This document shows, in pieces, positions 31,985 to 41,373 of a stretch of DNA of 64,000 nucleotides. Made by a program: the position numbers and the translations under genes. Positions within the stretch are counted from its first letter, which is position 1. Each line of letters begins with the position of its first letter. Below the pieces are notes generated by a model. The model was not told the DNA's origin. It was given only the letters and a program-made list of their open reading frames with translations, and ran no database searches. The DNA is from Planomicrobium okeanokoites (GTDB taxonomy: Bacteria > Bacillota > Bacilli > Bacillales_A > Planococcaceae). The stretch lies in contig NZ_QQRS01000002.1 in NCBI RefSeq assembly GCF_003428875.1, positions 1 through 64,000 on the forward strand, written 5' to 3'.

Positions 31985-33076
31985 TCAGATTTTCCGGTAG
32001 AGGCGAAGCGCTGTGTAGATCGTCGCCAAATCGTTATTATCAGCAAAGCTGATGGACAGGATTTTTTCTATTTTATTGAGCCTGTAAAGCAATGTGTTCT
32101 TATGTATATGCAATTCATCCGCTACTGCCTGGACCGAGGATTTTTTCTGGAGGAATATTTCCAGATTGTGAAGAAGCTCCGGTTCATCCAGTAAAGGAGC
32201 GATTGTACGGCTGATGAATTCTTCCTGCACCTCTTTCGGAATCGAATAATAAAGAAGCTCCAGTTTAAGATCTTCTTCGAACACAATCTGCCCTTGCCTT
32301 GCGGACACCGCATGAGCCATTTCCGATTGCCTGAAAGATTCTTTAAGCTGATTAAAATCACCGGCTTTTCCAATGCCTACAGGCAAAGTTGAATTTGCTG
32401 GACCTGCGATTTTTTTTGCCAGTTTCTCTAAGCCGTTGATCAATTCCCGCTTTGAAATATTCGGCAGAAGGAATATTAAACGCTCCAGTCCCCATCGAAT
32501 GATCTTCAACTCCGGATGGATCGTCTGGATTCGCAACAGATTTTCCACATCTTCGATTTCGTATTGCCGATTGGTCTGCATCATAGCTATTCGCTGATAC
32601 AGCGAAGTATCGATGTTCAACATCTTCGCCCGGCCCTGAAGACTCTCAAAAGAGCTGTCCGAAGTGACCAGATCAAAAAAGAAAAACTCGATTTCCCGGA
32701 TTCCCCGCTCTTTTTCCTGTCTGGAGATCAAGTCTGTGATAAACAGCTCAGCGACTTTTTTAACCAACTTTGCATACTTTTCAACTTCAGAAGGCTTTCC
32801 CGTAACGCCCAATACACCTATCGGCAAATCTGAAATGATGATGGGCATGACAATCCCGGGCCGAACACCGGCTAAGTTGTCACACATTTCTTTGGTCATA
32901 TGGAGCGGCTGCTGATTTTTCATCGCAAGCGTCGCCCCTTCATGGAACGTATTGAGGCGCACCGGGTCCGTACTGGCGATCACAAACCCGTTTTTGTCGG
33001 TAACCAATACTTTTTTGTCGATGAGGTTTGATAATTCATCGACAATCTTGGCACCCAATACCTGAAAATCGAACAT
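31985..33076 (-). CDS. CdaR-family sugar-diacid/glycolate regulator
   Basis: A 363-residue transcription regulator with an N-terminal diacid-recognition domain (residues 1-140; DKNGFVIASTDPVR, GVRPGIVMPIIISDLPIGVLG), a middle GGDEF-like region, and a C-terminal PucR-type helix-turn-helix (QAVADELHIHKNTLLYRLNKIEKIL). B. subtilis keeps a CdaR-type gene (ysfB) next to its glcD/glcF homologues, and the same layout is seen here, so control of the operon by a hydroxyacid or diacid is likely. The start is ATG 33076 (MFDFQVLGAKIV), with AAAGGGGAT upstream; longer frames run into a repeat element. Confidence 0.88.
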   Translation of the reverse strand: MFDFQVLGAKIVDELSNLIDKKVLVTDKNGFVIASTDPVRLNTFHEGATLAMKNQQPLHMTKEMCDNLAGVRPGIVMPIIISDLPIGVLGVTGKPSEVEKYAKLVKKVAELFITDLISRQEKERGIREIEFFFFDLVTSDSSFESLQGRAKMLNIDTSLYQRIAMMQTNRQYEIEDVENLLRIQTIHPELKIIRWGLERLIFLLPNISKRELINGLEKLAKKIAGPANSTLPVGIGKAGDFNQLKESFRQSEMAHAVSARQGQIVFEEDLKLELLYYSIPKEVQEEFISRTIAPLLDEPELLHNLEIFLQKKSSVQAVADELHIHKNTLLYRLNKIEKILSISFADNNDLATIYTALRLYRKI

Positions 33077-33166
33077 CTTTCCATCCCCTTTTTGAAATTC
33101 CCCTTGGCTTTCTGTATAAATAAATCTTGAATCCATATTACACGAAGAACTTGCATTGCGGATAAA

Positions 33167-33200
33167 AAAAACAGCCCTCCAGTAAAAAAGGGCTGTTTTT
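33167..33200. terminator. Bidirectional terminator
   Basis: 12-bp stem AAAAACAGCCCT/AGGGCTGTTTTT between the CdaR gene's 5' end and a repeat copy; it can end transcripts from the YebC gene. Confidence 0.8.
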
Positions 33201-33202
33201 CC

Positions 33203-33320
33203 TGTCCAGACTCCGGCGACCCAGCTCTTCGAGTCATAAGCCAAATCAGCTGCGCGGCCAAAGCCACTTCGCTGATCCGTCTTATGCTTGTCAGAGCTGA
33301 ACGGGTGCCGTCGCTTTTCT
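33203..33320. repeat. 122-bp-family palindromic element, inverted copy
   Basis: Complete copy in reverse orientation relative to the others (starts TGTCCAGACTCCGGC, ends TCGCTTTTCT). It sits between the YebC stop codon and its terminator. Confidence 0.8.
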
Positions 33321-33328
33321 TACACTCG

Positions 33329-34048
33329 TTATCCTAAATCGACATTATGGTAAACCTGTTGGACATCTTCCAAATCCTCGATGGCATCAATCATTTTTTC
33401 AAATTGCGCCTGCGCGTCTTCCGGCAGCTCCACATCATTCTGCGCCATCATCGTAAGCTCAGCAACAGTGAAATCAGTGATGCCCGCTTCTTTGAAAGCT
33501 TCCTGCACCAAATGGAATTGATCCGGCTCGGCATACACAATCACCGCATCTTCTTCTTCAATGACATCGCGGACATCAATATCCGCTTCCATCATCATTT
33601 CAAGCACTTCATCCGCGGTCTTCTGGTCTTCGATTCCGATAACCGCCGTCGGATCGAACATATAAGCGACAGAACCGCTGACACCCATATTGCCGCCGTT
33701 TTTACCGAACGCTGCACGTACATCCGAAGCTGTACGGTTCACGTTATTCGTCAATGTGTCCACAATTACCATGGAACCATTCGGCCCGAAGCCCTCGTAG
33801 CGAAGTTCGTCATAACTTTCTTCCGATCCGCCTTTGGCTTTTTCAATCGCCCGGTCAATGATCGCTTTTGGCACACTGTATGTTTTTGCCCGCTCCAATA
33901 CGACTTTCAGCGCCTGGTTCGATTCCGGATCCGGCTCGCCCTGTTTGGCGGCCACATAAATCTCCCGTCCGAATTTCGCATAGATGCGGCTTGTGTTTGC
34001 GTCTTTTGATGCTTTTTTCTCTTTGATATTATTCCACTTGCGTCCCAT
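33329..34048 (-). CDS. YebC/PmpR family protein
   Basis: A 239-residue YebC/PmpR family protein (B. subtilis YeeI branch). Start [20 protein letters not shown], the [21 protein letters not shown] helix, [20 protein letters not shown]-like segment and [13 protein letters not shown] are conserved. Older literature calls members transcription regulators; recent work indicates that YebC proteins help ribosomes through polyproline tracts. Bacilli often have two YebC paralogues and this is the YeeI-type one. The ATG 34048 is preferred; an upstream GTG at 34060 has no site. Confidence 0.9.
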   Translation of the reverse strand: MGRKWNNIKEKKASKDANTSRIYAKFGREIYVAAKQGEPDPESNQALKVVLERAKTYSVPKAIIDRAIEKAKGGSEESYDELRYEGFGPNGSMVIVDTLTNNVNRTASDVRAAFGKNGGNMGVSGSVAYMFDPTAVIGIEDQKTADEVLEMMMEADIDVRDVIEEEDAVIVYAEPDQFHLVQEAFKEAGITDFTVAELTMMAQNDVELPEDAQAQFEKMIDAIEDLEDVQQVYHNVDLG

Positions 34049-34187
34049 ACTGTTTCCCACTTTCTTTCAGCTTTGAATGTGAAGAACGTTCACTCCTTCT
34101 ATTATATAATAAAACCCGCCATTTATTCGAGCTATACAGCAGGAAAGCCGCAAAAAGAAAAAGCGCCGCCAATGATAACGGAGCTTC

Positions 34188-34409
34188 TCAGGATTTTGCC
34201 TTGTCTATACGATGATATTCCGAGACTTGTGTGACCCGGACTTTCCCCGTATCCAGTTCATGATAAATCCCTCTGCTGTCGGTGAATGAAATATATTGGT
34301 CCCGCTCACTTTGTACAAGCGCTTCCGCCTTTTCCTGGGACTCCTCAAAAATAAACCGGCGAATATAATGTTCTTCATCGAAAAAATAAGTGATTTTGAA
34401 TTCTTTCAT
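34188..34409 (-). CDS. Small protein downstream of NO synthase
   Basis: A 73-residue soluble protein (KEFKITYFFDEEHYIRRFIFEESQEK, YISFTDSRGIYHELDTGKVRVTQV) with an alternating beta pattern. I recognise no family. The ATG 34409 has GAAAGGGG upstream, and the gene follows nos by 14 nt on the same strand, so they are probably cotranscribed. No reductase or electron-carrier motif is present. Confidence 0.7.
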   Translation of the reverse strand: MKEFKITYFFDEEHYIRRFIFEESQEKAEALVQSERDQYISFTDSRGIYHELDTGKVRVTQVSEYHRIDKAKS

Positions 34410-34423
34410 TTGTTTTGCCCCTT

Positions 34424-35527
34424 TCAAGAATGATAAGGTGCTTTTTGATAAAAGAAGTTCGGTTTGACGATATCATTTTTATAAGGCTTATGGAAGATAT
34501 GTGTGGTGGCTGGCGACATCGGCGGTATGAGCCATGCCCAATTCCCTGTGACTTTGCGCCCGGCTGTCTCTTCCTTCTTCTCAAAATTCTTGAACTGCTT
34601 GGCTGCTGTATGGTGGTCGACGATGGTAACGCCAGCCTCCGCAAATGACTCCAATACTGCTATATTCAATTCGACAAGAGCTTTATCCTTCCAAAGCGAG
34701 CGGTTTGATTTGGTATCCAAACCCATCTTCTCAGCGATTGCCGGCAAGAGATCATAACGGTCTTCATCAGCCAGATTGCGTGCGCCGATTTCAGTGCCCA
34801 TATACCACCCGTTGAATGGAGCCATCGTATAATGGACGCCACCTATCTCCATCTTCATATCCGATATGATCGGCACGCCGTACCATTTGGCTTCAAGATC
34901 GGAAAAACCTTCAAATTCAGGATGTTTTATTTCCACTTCCATCACTGCGTGCTTCGGGATATCGAAGTATTTCACTTCGTTATCCGTTTCTTCAATGACG
35001 ATAGGCAGAATGTCAAAAGCCGTCTCTTGCCCTTTCCAGCCCAATTCCATGCATTGCTTCGTAAACTCCACAGAGGACGAGTCACCGACTATGGTTCCAT
35101 CTTTTTCATAGCCCGCATAGCGCAGAAGCTGGTGATTCCAGAGTCGCAGTTTTTCTGTGTTATTTTGCTGCGCAGGGAATACGGTTAAAGCCGGGCGAAT
35201 TTTGCCATCGTTGGTTGCATACACAATATGGTCAACTAAAGCATTGAATGCACCTTCCGCTGTCTCAAGATGTCTCGCGTCAAAAACGGTCAACGTATTC
35301 CAGAACAGGCGGCCGATGCACCGGTTATTATTGCGCCACGCCATCCGTGCTCCGTGCTCCAGTTCCTCTAATGTATGTGTATAAGTCCCCGTTTCTTCAA
35401 CTTCTTCTATGATACTGTTCATCCGATTGTGAATTTCTGATTCGGTTTTTCCCAATTCGTCGTAGCAAGTTTGAATAAAATAACCTGCTTCTTCGATTAA
35501 AGGTCGATTGGCCATGGCAATTTTCAT
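34424..35527 (-). CDS. nos: Bacterial nitric oxide synthase oxygenase
   Basis: A 367-residue heme-thiolate NO synthase oxygenase domain protein making nitric oxide from arginine. The proximal heme ligand is Cys70 in [13 protein letters not shown]; the substrate site is in PLIV-type [25 protein letters not shown] and [17 protein letters not shown]. There is no fused reductase domain, as in Bacillus and Staphylococcus, so a cellular flavodoxin or ferredoxin reductase must supply electrons. In these bacteria NO protects against oxidative stress and some antibiotics. The ATG follows GGAGTGAAGTTC. Divergent from the HAD gene. Confidence 0.95.
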   Translation of the reverse strand: MKIAMANRPLIEEAGYFIQTCYDELGKTESEIHNRMNSIIEEVEETGTYTHTLEELEHGARMAWRNNNRCIGRLFWNTLTVFDARHLETAEGAFNALVDHIVYATNDGKIRPALTVFPAQQNNTEKLRLWNHQLLRYAGYEKDGTIVGDSSSVEFTKQCMELGWKGQETAFDILPIVIEETDNEVKYFDIPKHAVMEVEIKHPEFEGFSDLEAKWYGVPIISDMKMEIGGVHYTMAPFNGWYMGTEIGARNLADEDRYDLLPAIAEKMGLDTKSNRSLWKDKALVELNIAVLESFAEAGVTIVDHHTAAKQFKNFEKKEETAGRKVTGNWAWLIPPMSPATTHIFHKPYKNDIVKPNFFYQKAPYHS

Positions 35528-35653
35528 GAACTTCACTCCTCTTCCAACATGATAGCATTTCCCAAATACTTCAGCCGGTGCAATTGTGTCGACTCTATGA
35601 TTTCCCCTGAAGGTGCAGTACACTTGAAAAAAGCCTTTCAGGAGTTGAGCTGT

Positions 35654-36439
35654 TTGATTAAAACCATCATATTCGATTTGGATGATACATTATTATGGGA
35701 CAAGAAAAGCGTTGAGACTGCATTGCAGATGACCTGTTTATACGCTGAAAAGGAATGTGGAGTAAAAGCCGGCGAACTTGAAAAGGCTATCCGCTCTGAA
35801 GCTGCTGCTGCATACGCTGAAACAGAAGTTTATGAATTCACTAAGTCGATTGGCATCAATCCTTTCGAAGGATTATGGGGTGAATTCGATGATGCAGGTG
35901 AACAGTTCCAAAACATGAAAAGACTTATGCCGGCATATCGGCGAACAGCCTGGACAAACGCGCTCAAAAAGTCGGGTATCGAGAATGATCGACTGGCAGA
36001 ACAACTGAGTGAATATTTTCCTGCGATGCGGCGCAGAAATCCTTTTATTTATAAGGAGACATTCCAAATCCTCGATCATTTGAAAGGCCGCTATCACCTC
36101 GTGCTCCTGACAAACGGTTCACCAAGTCTCCAGCAGACTAAACTGACCATAACTCCGGAAATCGCCCCTTATTTCAATACGATCATCGTTTCCGGTGCCT
36201 TCGGTGTCGGCAAGCCGGATGTATCTATTTTTGAATATGCCTTAACCAAAACCGGCTCCCATAAAGCAGAAACTTTGATGGTCGGTGACAACTTGCTGAC
36301 CGATATTCTCGGCGCTAATCGAGCCGGCATCAAGTCAGTTTGGGTAAACCGCGAGCAAAAAACAGCGCATAATTCCATTTCCCCTGATTTTGAGATACAG
36401 AATTTGCAGGAATTGATGCCGTTACTGGAAAAACTTTAA
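35654..36439 (+). CDS. HAD-family phosphatase (YsaA-like)
   Basis: A 261-residue HAD-superfamily hydrolase. Motif I is [10 protein letters not shown], motif II LLTNGSP, motif III the Lys in [10 protein letters not shown] and motif [13 protein letters not shown]; a C1 cap spans about residues 20-110. It resembles B. subtilis YsaA. Convergent with serA and the aminotransferase, it could supply the phosphoserine phosphatase step, which is inference. I start at TTG 35654 (a GGAG lies 9 nt before), because the longer frame from 35549 lies in the nos promoter region and aligns with nothing in the family. Confidence 0.82.
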   Translation: MIKTIIFDLDDTLLWDKKSVETALQMTCLYAEKECGVKAGELEKAIRSEAAAAYAETEVYEFTKSIGINPFEGLWGEFDDAGEQFQNMKRLMPAYRRTAWTNALKKSGIENDRLAEQLSEYFPAMRRRNPFIYKETFQILDHLKGRYHLVLLTNGSPSLQQTKLTITPEIAPYFNTIIVSGAFGVGKPDVSIFEYALTKTGSHKAETLMVGDNLLTDILGANRAGIKSVWVNREQKTAHNSISPDFEIQNLQELMPLLEKL

Positions 36440-36458
36440 ATCAGCGAAGAAGCAACTA

Positions 36459-38051
36459 CTATAAGTCCACCGCTTTCACCTTGTCGATCTCTGCCAATTC
36501 CTCCAATTGGCGGAGACTTTTTTCTTCAGCCGGCTTATCTATCGACAGCATCATAATGGCGGCTCCGCCTTCCGCTGAACGTCCTACCTGCATCGTCGCA
36601 ATATTGACACCTTCCTGCCCAAGAAGCGTCCCTACGCGGCCGATGACACCCGGCCGGTCGTGATGGCGGATAAATAGCAGATGCCCATCAGGAACGACAT
36701 CTACAATATAATCATCAACTTTGACAATACGTGGGCCTTGGCCATTCAATAAAGCCCCGGCCGTTTTCCGTCTGCCTGTTGCCGTCAAAACTTCTACAGA
36801 AATAAGATTGGTGAAACCTTTGGATGAGGCAGACTTGTTTTCATTTACGGTAATGCCTTTTTGATGGGCAAGAAACATGGCGTTGACATCGTTCACCCGA
36901 TTACCCAAATGGCGCTTGAGCAGTCCTTTCAGGACGTTGCGTGTCAAGGGACCGACTTCGAAATCGGCCAATTCACCCGAATAACTGATATTCACCTCTG
37001 TAGCCGTGCTGTCCGAAAGATCTGTCAAAAAAGCGCCTAACCGCTCAGAAAGATCAAAATAAGGTTCAATTTTCTTCATGATTTCCCTTGGCACCGACGG
37101 CAGGTTAACTGAATTCCTTACCGTCCCCGTGCTGAAATAACTGACTACATCATGGCTGACATCAATTGCCACGTTTTCCTGCGCTTCAAAAGTGCTGGCG
37201 CCAAGATGCGGAGTCGCAACGACCTCCGGCAAGTCAAGCAGCCGGAAATCGACCATCGGTTCCTGTTCAAATACATCGAGCGCCGCTCCTGCTACTTTGC
37301 CGGACTTGATCGCATCGTACAAGGCAATTTCATCGATGATGCCGCCTCGCGCGCAATTGATGATCTGCACGCCGGGTTTCATCAACTTGAAAGCTTCCGC
37401 ATTTATCAGATGCCGTGTTTCCTTCAACAACGGTGTATGCACCGTTATAAAATCCGATGCTTTCAGGACTTCTTCCACTGTCCCGAAACCGATGCCCAGT
37501 TCTTCAGCCCGCTCTTCTGTCAAAAAAGGATCATAAGCGATGATGTTCATCCTTTGGCCTTTTGCCCGTGCCGCAACCTCCATTCCGATCCGGCCCAATC
37601 CTACGACACCCAAAGTCTTCCCTTTCAGCTCCACCCCCACAAACGATTTCCGATCCCATTCCCGGTTGCGCAGCGCTGTAAAAGCTTGTGGAATCTTACG
37701 CGCCATCGACATCAGCATCGCAATGGTATGTTCCGCAGCGGAATTCGTATTGCCATCCGGTGCGTTCACCACGATGATCCCTTTTTCAGTGGCCGCTTCC
37801 AAATCGATATTGTCTACACCGACTCCTGCGCGTCCGATAATTTTCAGCCGCTCGGCTTTTTCAATCAGTTCCCGTGTCACTTGCGTTTTACTGCGCACAA
37901 GCAAGGCATCAAAACCGCCAATTTTTTCTGCCAGTTCCTGCGGCGTTAGCTCAGTATCGAAAACCACGCTTAACCCTTCTGCATCGCGGAGAGGAAAAAT
38001 CCCTTCTTCACTCAATGGATCACTTACCAAAATTCTGTATTCCTTCATCAT
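36459..38051 (-). CDS. serA: D-3-phosphoglycerate dehydrogenase
   Basis: A 530-residue SerA, the first step of serine synthesis from 3-phosphoglycerate with NAD+. The N-terminal substrate domain has RAGVGVDNID; the Rossmann domain GVVGLGRIGMEVA; the catalytic Arg is in NCARGGIIDE and the His in ATPHLGASTFEAQ. An intervening (ASB) domain and a C-terminal ACT domain (about 460-530; HHDRPGVIGRVGTLLGQEGVNIA) give serine feedback control. Overlaps the upstream aminotransferase gene by 4 nt and is under its T-box leader. Confidence 0.95.
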   Translation of the reverse strand: MMKEYRILVSDPLSEEGIFPLRDAEGLSVVFDTELTPQELAEKIGGFDALLVRSKTQVTRELIEKAERLKIIGRAGVGVDNIDLEAATEKGIIVVNAPDGNTNSAAEHTIAMLMSMARKIPQAFTALRNREWDRKSFVGVELKGKTLGVVGLGRIGMEVAARAKGQRMNIIAYDPFLTEERAEELGIGFGTVEEVLKASDFITVHTPLLKETRHLINAEAFKLMKPGVQIINCARGGIIDEIALYDAIKSGKVAGAALDVFEQEPMVDFRLLDLPEVVATPHLGASTFEAQENVAIDVSHDVVSYFSTGTVRNSVNLPSVPREIMKKIEPYFDLSERLGAFLTDLSDSTATEVNISYSGELADFEVGPLTRNVLKGLLKRHLGNRVNDVNAMFLAHQKGITVNENKSASSKGFTNLISVEVLTATGRRKTAGALLNGQGPRIVKVDDYIVDVVPDGHLLFIRHHDRPGVIGRVGTLLGQEGVNIATMQVGRSAEGGAAIMMLSIDKPAEEKSLRQLEELAEIDKVKAVDL

Positions 38052-39205
38052 CCATTCGCCCCTTTCAGATATTCCTGCTGCGCTGCCCTGACACCGCTCC
38101 CAAGCTGAATCTCTCCTCCTGCTTTGGCAATGGCGATTTCAATCGCGGCTATCGCCTGCAGCATATCTGCCGGTGAACAATAGCCCATATGTCCGATGCG
38201 GAATATTTTATTTGCAAGTATCTTCTGGCCGCCCGCCACTTCCATGGCAAACTCCCCTTTTAACACTTTCCGCAGCACTTCAGCGTCAAAGTCTGCCGGC
38301 TTAACGGCCGTTACAGTGGGAGAAGCATCTTTGTCCTCTGTCAAAAGCGGAACGCCGAGGGCTTTGAAAGCGGACCTCGTCATCTTCATCAGCCGGTCAT
38401 GTCTTGCATAAACATTTACGAGCCCCTCCTCTTCCATCAGCTCCAGCGCTTTTTGCAGACCAAAGAGAAGTGACAGCGCCGGCGTAAATGGGGTTGTATC
38501 TTTTATCAGATTATCCTGGTGCTTTTTCAAATCCAGGTAAAACCGTGGCTGAGGATTCCTTTCGATTTTATTCCATGCACGGTCACTTACTGCAATAAAC
38601 GCAAGACCCGCCGGCAGCATGAAAGCCTTTTGGGAACCGCTAACGACAATATCAAGTCCCCACTCATCCATTCTGGTTTCCACACCTCCAATGCAGGAAA
38701 CGCCGTCCACAATGATCAACGCTTCAGATCTGCTCCGAATTTCAGCAGCCAACTCCTTTACCGGATTCAGGACACCTGTAGAAGTTTCACAATAAGTCAT
38801 GAATACAGCCCTGATATTCGGATGTGCCTCAAATGCTTCGGTGATATCGGAAACAGTCGCCGCTTTGCCCCATTCTGTTTCAATAAGATGTGTTTGAATA
38901 TTATAGGTCTTACAGATATCCGCGAAGCGCTCCCCGAAAGCACCGCTCACAATGACCAGCACTTCATCATGCGGTGCGACCGCATTGACCACGGCCGCCT
39001 CCAGTCCTGCCGTTCCGCTGGCAGTTAAAATCAGAACCTCCTGCTCTGTGCCAAAAACACGCTTCAGTTTCGGACGGATGACAGACAGCATATCGGACGT
39101 ACTCTGTCCTCTATGGCCAATCATCGGCTGCGCCATTGCAAGGCTGACACTTGGCGGTATCGGGCTCGGACCCGGTATCCGCAAAATCTGCTGATCAGTC
39201 AACAT
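38048..39205 (-). CDS. Class V aminotransferase (serine pathway)
   Basis: A 385-residue PLP enzyme of class V (alanine-glyoxylate/serine-pyruvate aminotransferase group). The PLP lysine is in VSGSQKAFMLPAGLAF; phosphate-binding is via TASGTAGLEAAV; other sites are CETSTGVLNPV and DGVSCIGGVE. Coupled to serA and read from a leader with a probable serine specifier, it likely acts as the phosphoserine aminotransferase in place of a classical SerC; phosphohydroxypyruvate as substrate is inference. ATG 39205 follows GGGAGATTTT. Confidence 0.88.
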   Translation of the reverse strand: MLTDQQILRIPGPSPIPPSVSLAMAQPMIGHRGQSTSDMLSVIRPKLKRVFGTEQEVLILTASGTAGLEAAVVNAVAPHDEVLVIVSGAFGERFADICKTYNIQTHLIETEWGKAATVSDITEAFEAHPNIRAVFMTYCETSTGVLNPVKELAAEIRSRSEALIIVDGVSCIGGVETRMDEWGLDIVVSGSQKAFMLPAGLAFIAVSDRAWNKIERNPQPRFYLDLKKHQDNLIKDTTPFTPALSLLFGLQKALELMEEEGLVNVYARHDRLMKMTRSAFKALGVPLLTEDKDASPTVTAVKPADFDAEVLRKVLKGEFAMEVAGGQKILANKIFRIGHMGYCSPADMLQAIAAIEIAIAKAGGEIQLGSGVRAAQQEYLKGANG

Positions 39206-39257
39206 AAAATCTCCCTCTTCCCTTTTCATTTTTGAATTTCAATTTCGGGAATGAACG

Positions 39258-39528
39258 AAAAAAAGGCCCTTCACTCCTCACATAAAGATGCAAGGGGCGA
39301 AAAGCCTTTATTCGCGGTACCACCCTAATTCGCTGCTGATGCACAGCCTCATTGGTCCAAATGCTTAACGCGCACGAAACGGAAAGGCCTACTGTGATTC
39401 GGCCCATCTATTCAGGAGTGCTGATCCGGGAGGAAAACGCTGATTTTCACCATCCATCAGCTCTCTGCAGATTTCCATACCCAGACCTTGTCTCCATCTA
39501 AATAATTTTCTGTATTGGAATTTCATCC
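39258..39528 (-). promoter_or_regulatory. T-box riboswitch, probable tRNA-Ser
   Basis: The conserved T-box core AGGGTGGTACCGCGA is at 39312-39326 (read on the minus strand). It is followed by a long GC-rich terminator hairpin ending in T6 near 39258, competing with the antiterminator. Stem I lies around 39440-39510. The best specifier is AGC at 39439-39441 in GAAAATCAGCG, a serine codon matching the downstream serA pathway. Stem I details were not folded. Confidence 0.88.
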
Positions 39529-39557
39529 ATCATATACACATAGAAAATGATTGTCAA
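39529..39557 (-). promoter_or_regulatory. Sigma-A promoter of the serine operon
   Basis: Minus strand TTGACA, 17 bp, TATGAT; it directs the T-box leader. Confidence 0.8.
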
Positions 39558-39640
39558 CGAAATCTTACTATTCAGAAATCTAAGGAAGCGTTTTCATCCT
39601 TTTAGTGACTGGTCCTCCATTGAAATAAAAAATTTAAAAA

Positions 39641-39668
39641 AGACCGCTCCTCAAAAGAGGAACGGTCC
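39641..39668. terminator. Terminator after terD
   Basis: Stem AGACCGCTCCTC/GAGGAACGGTCC (one mismatch) with a 4-nt loop; on the minus strand it is followed by TTTTTTAAATTTTT, 10 bp past the terD stop codon. Confidence 0.85.
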
Positions 39669-39677
39669 TGATTCTGT

Positions 39678-40256
39678 TTATGCCAAACCGAAATCGCTGA
39701 CGAGTGCAGCAAGTCCGCCCTGGTAGCCGCTGCCGATTGCGTTGAATTTCCATTCGCCTCCGTGGCGGTATAATTCACCGACCACAAGCGCTGTTTCGAT
39801 GGAAAAATCTTCGCCAAGGTCATAACGCAGAATTTCTTCGTTATTGCTTTCGTTCATGACACGGATGAAAGCATTGGATACCTGGCCAAAATTCTGGCCG
39901 CGGCTATCCGCTTCATGGATTGTAACCGTGAAAACAACTTTATGGATTTCAGCAGGCACATTCGGCAAGTCGACGATCACTTGCTCATCGTCCCCTTCAC
40001 CTTCACCAGTCAGGTTGTCGCCTGTATGGGTAACAGAACCGTTTCCGCCAACCAGGTTGTTATAGAAAACGAAATCTTCCGGTCCGCGGGATTTGCCGTT
40101 TTCGCCTACAAGGAAAATGGACGCGTCAAGGTCGAAATCACCGCCGCCGCTATACTTGTTCGTATCCCAGCCGAGGCCTACTGTCACTTTTGTGAGTCCC
40201 GGATTTGTTTTTGTTAAGTCGATTTTTTGGCCTTTTGACAGGTTGATTGATGACAT
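39678..40256 (-). CDS. TerD family stress protein (third copy)
   Basis: A 192-residue TerD-domain protein, a calcium-binding beta-sandwich linked to tellurite, phage and metal stress. Ca sites are in [13 protein letters not shown] and [15 protein letters not shown]; the end [22 protein letters not shown] is conserved. It is about 70% similar by eye to the copy at 47679-48257. It is the last gene of the cluster's second transcription unit. The ATG has GGAGGAGATT upstream. Confidence 0.93.
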   Translation of the reverse strand: MSSINLSKGQKIDLTKTNPGLTKVTVGLGWDTNKYSGGGDFDLDASIFLVGENGKSRGPEDFVFYNNLVGGNGSVTHTGDNLTGEGEGDDEQVIVDLPNVPAEIHKVVFTVTIHEADSRGQNFGQVSNAFIRVMNESNNEEILRYDLGEDFSIETALVVGELYRHGGEWKFNAIGSGYQGGLAALVSDFGLA

Positions 40257-40277
40257 TAATAATCTCCTCCGATAACG

Positions 40278-41357
40278 TTATTTTCGTTGTGTATCCTCAT
40301 ATTTCTTCTGCAATTCTTCGATGCGCAGGCGCCCTTCTTCCCGCATCTTGCGGTTTTCGTCTTCAATGGCTCGCGTATCGTTCATGCCTTGCATAATAGT
40401 CTCCCATGTCTGCTCGATTGTTTCAATCTTGATGCTCGGCTGGCCAGACATGCGAGCGATATCAACCGACTGCCGGGAAATATCATTTGCATTGTTCAAT
40501 AGCATCTCGTTTGTGCGTCGGTCCAGTTCGCTCATCGATTCAGCGACCAAATTCTGGCGTTTTGCCGCGATTGCGTTGATCAGACCGGTTTTGAAAATCG
40601 GAATCGTGGTAACGAAAGCTGAATTGATTTTCCCGATCAATTTCGTGTTGCCACGCTGCAGCATACGGATTTGCGGAGCCGCCTGATAGGAAACCTGCTT
40701 CGCCATTTCCAGATCATATACGCGCTGTTCCAGAAGTTCGATGGCATTCTGCAATGAATTCAATTCCATCAATGCCATCTGGTCCCCAGTTTCCGCTTTC
40801 TTGCGGACTTCCGGTTCTTGCGCTTTCAGTTCTTCGACTTTAATATCTCCGGCTGCGATGTATTTCTCCAATTCCATGAAATATTGGAAATTCTGATCGT
40901 ACAGGTTTTCCAAGGTCGTCGTCGATTTTTTCATCTCCGACTCGTATTTGGTGATTTCCACATAAACTTTATCGATTTCCGTACCCATCGTCTGGTATTT
41001 ATTGAAGAGCTGTTCGATCATCTTATTTCCTTTATTGAAGATTTTGTTTAAGAAGCCTTTCTTCTCAACAAAATCCTTTTTATCGAATTTATCCATGATT
41101 CTGCCCAGCTGCTTCAACAGCTCACTGGATTCCTCCATGCTGTTCGCCTGGACAGAATTCAGGACTTTCCCTGTAAACGCTGAAATTTCATTTGCCGGTT
41201 CGCGTCCGAATTCCAATAGCTCAATCTGGTTTTTCGGATCGATCTTTGAAGCCAATTGCAGTACTTGAGGATCTTTTTTCAATTGCACTTTCAATTGGTT
41301 TTCGTCTTTCATGACGAGTTCCTGCTGTTCAATCTGGTCTGGCATCGTATTCATCAT
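40278..41357 (-). CDS. telA: Toxic anion resistance protein TelA
   Basis: A 359-residue TelA family protein (B. subtilis YceH). It is predicted soluble and largely helical with coiled coils between about 120 and 330 (VEITKYESEMKKSTTTLENLYDQN, MAKQVSYQAAPQIRMLQRGN, LINAIAAKRQNLVAESMSEL). The TelA signature NANDISRQSVDIARM is near the C-terminus. It is associated with tellurite and lipid II-targeting antibiotic stress. ATG ATG at 41357 follows AAAGGAGGG. It lies between yceG and terD, as in B. subtilis. Confidence 0.93.
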   Translation of the reverse strand: MMNTMPDQIEQQELVMKDENQLKVQLKKDPQVLQLASKIDPKNQIELLEFGREPANEISAFTGKVLNSVQANSMEESSELLKQLGRIMDKFDKKDFVEKKGFLNKIFNKGNKMIEQLFNKYQTMGTEIDKVYVEITKYESEMKKSTTTLENLYDQNFQYFMELEKYIAAGDIKVEELKAQEPEVRKKAETGDQMALMELNSLQNAIELLEQRVYDLEMAKQVSYQAAPQIRMLQRGNTKLIGKINSAFVTTIPIFKTGLINAIAAKRQNLVAESMSELDRRTNEMLLNNANDISRQSVDIARMSGQPSIKIETIEQTWETIMQGMNDTRAIEDENRKMREEGRLRIEELQKKYEDTQRK

Positions 41358-41373
41358 TAACCCTCCTTTGTTA

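Noticed and set aside
33077-33244. N-terminal extension of the CdaR-type regulator
   Set aside because: The extension runs through a terminator and a repeat element; ATG 33076 has a proper ribosome binding site and fits the family start.
39195-39407. ORF within the T-box region
   Set aside because: The sequence is a conserved leader RNA with the T-box core; there is no ribosome binding site.
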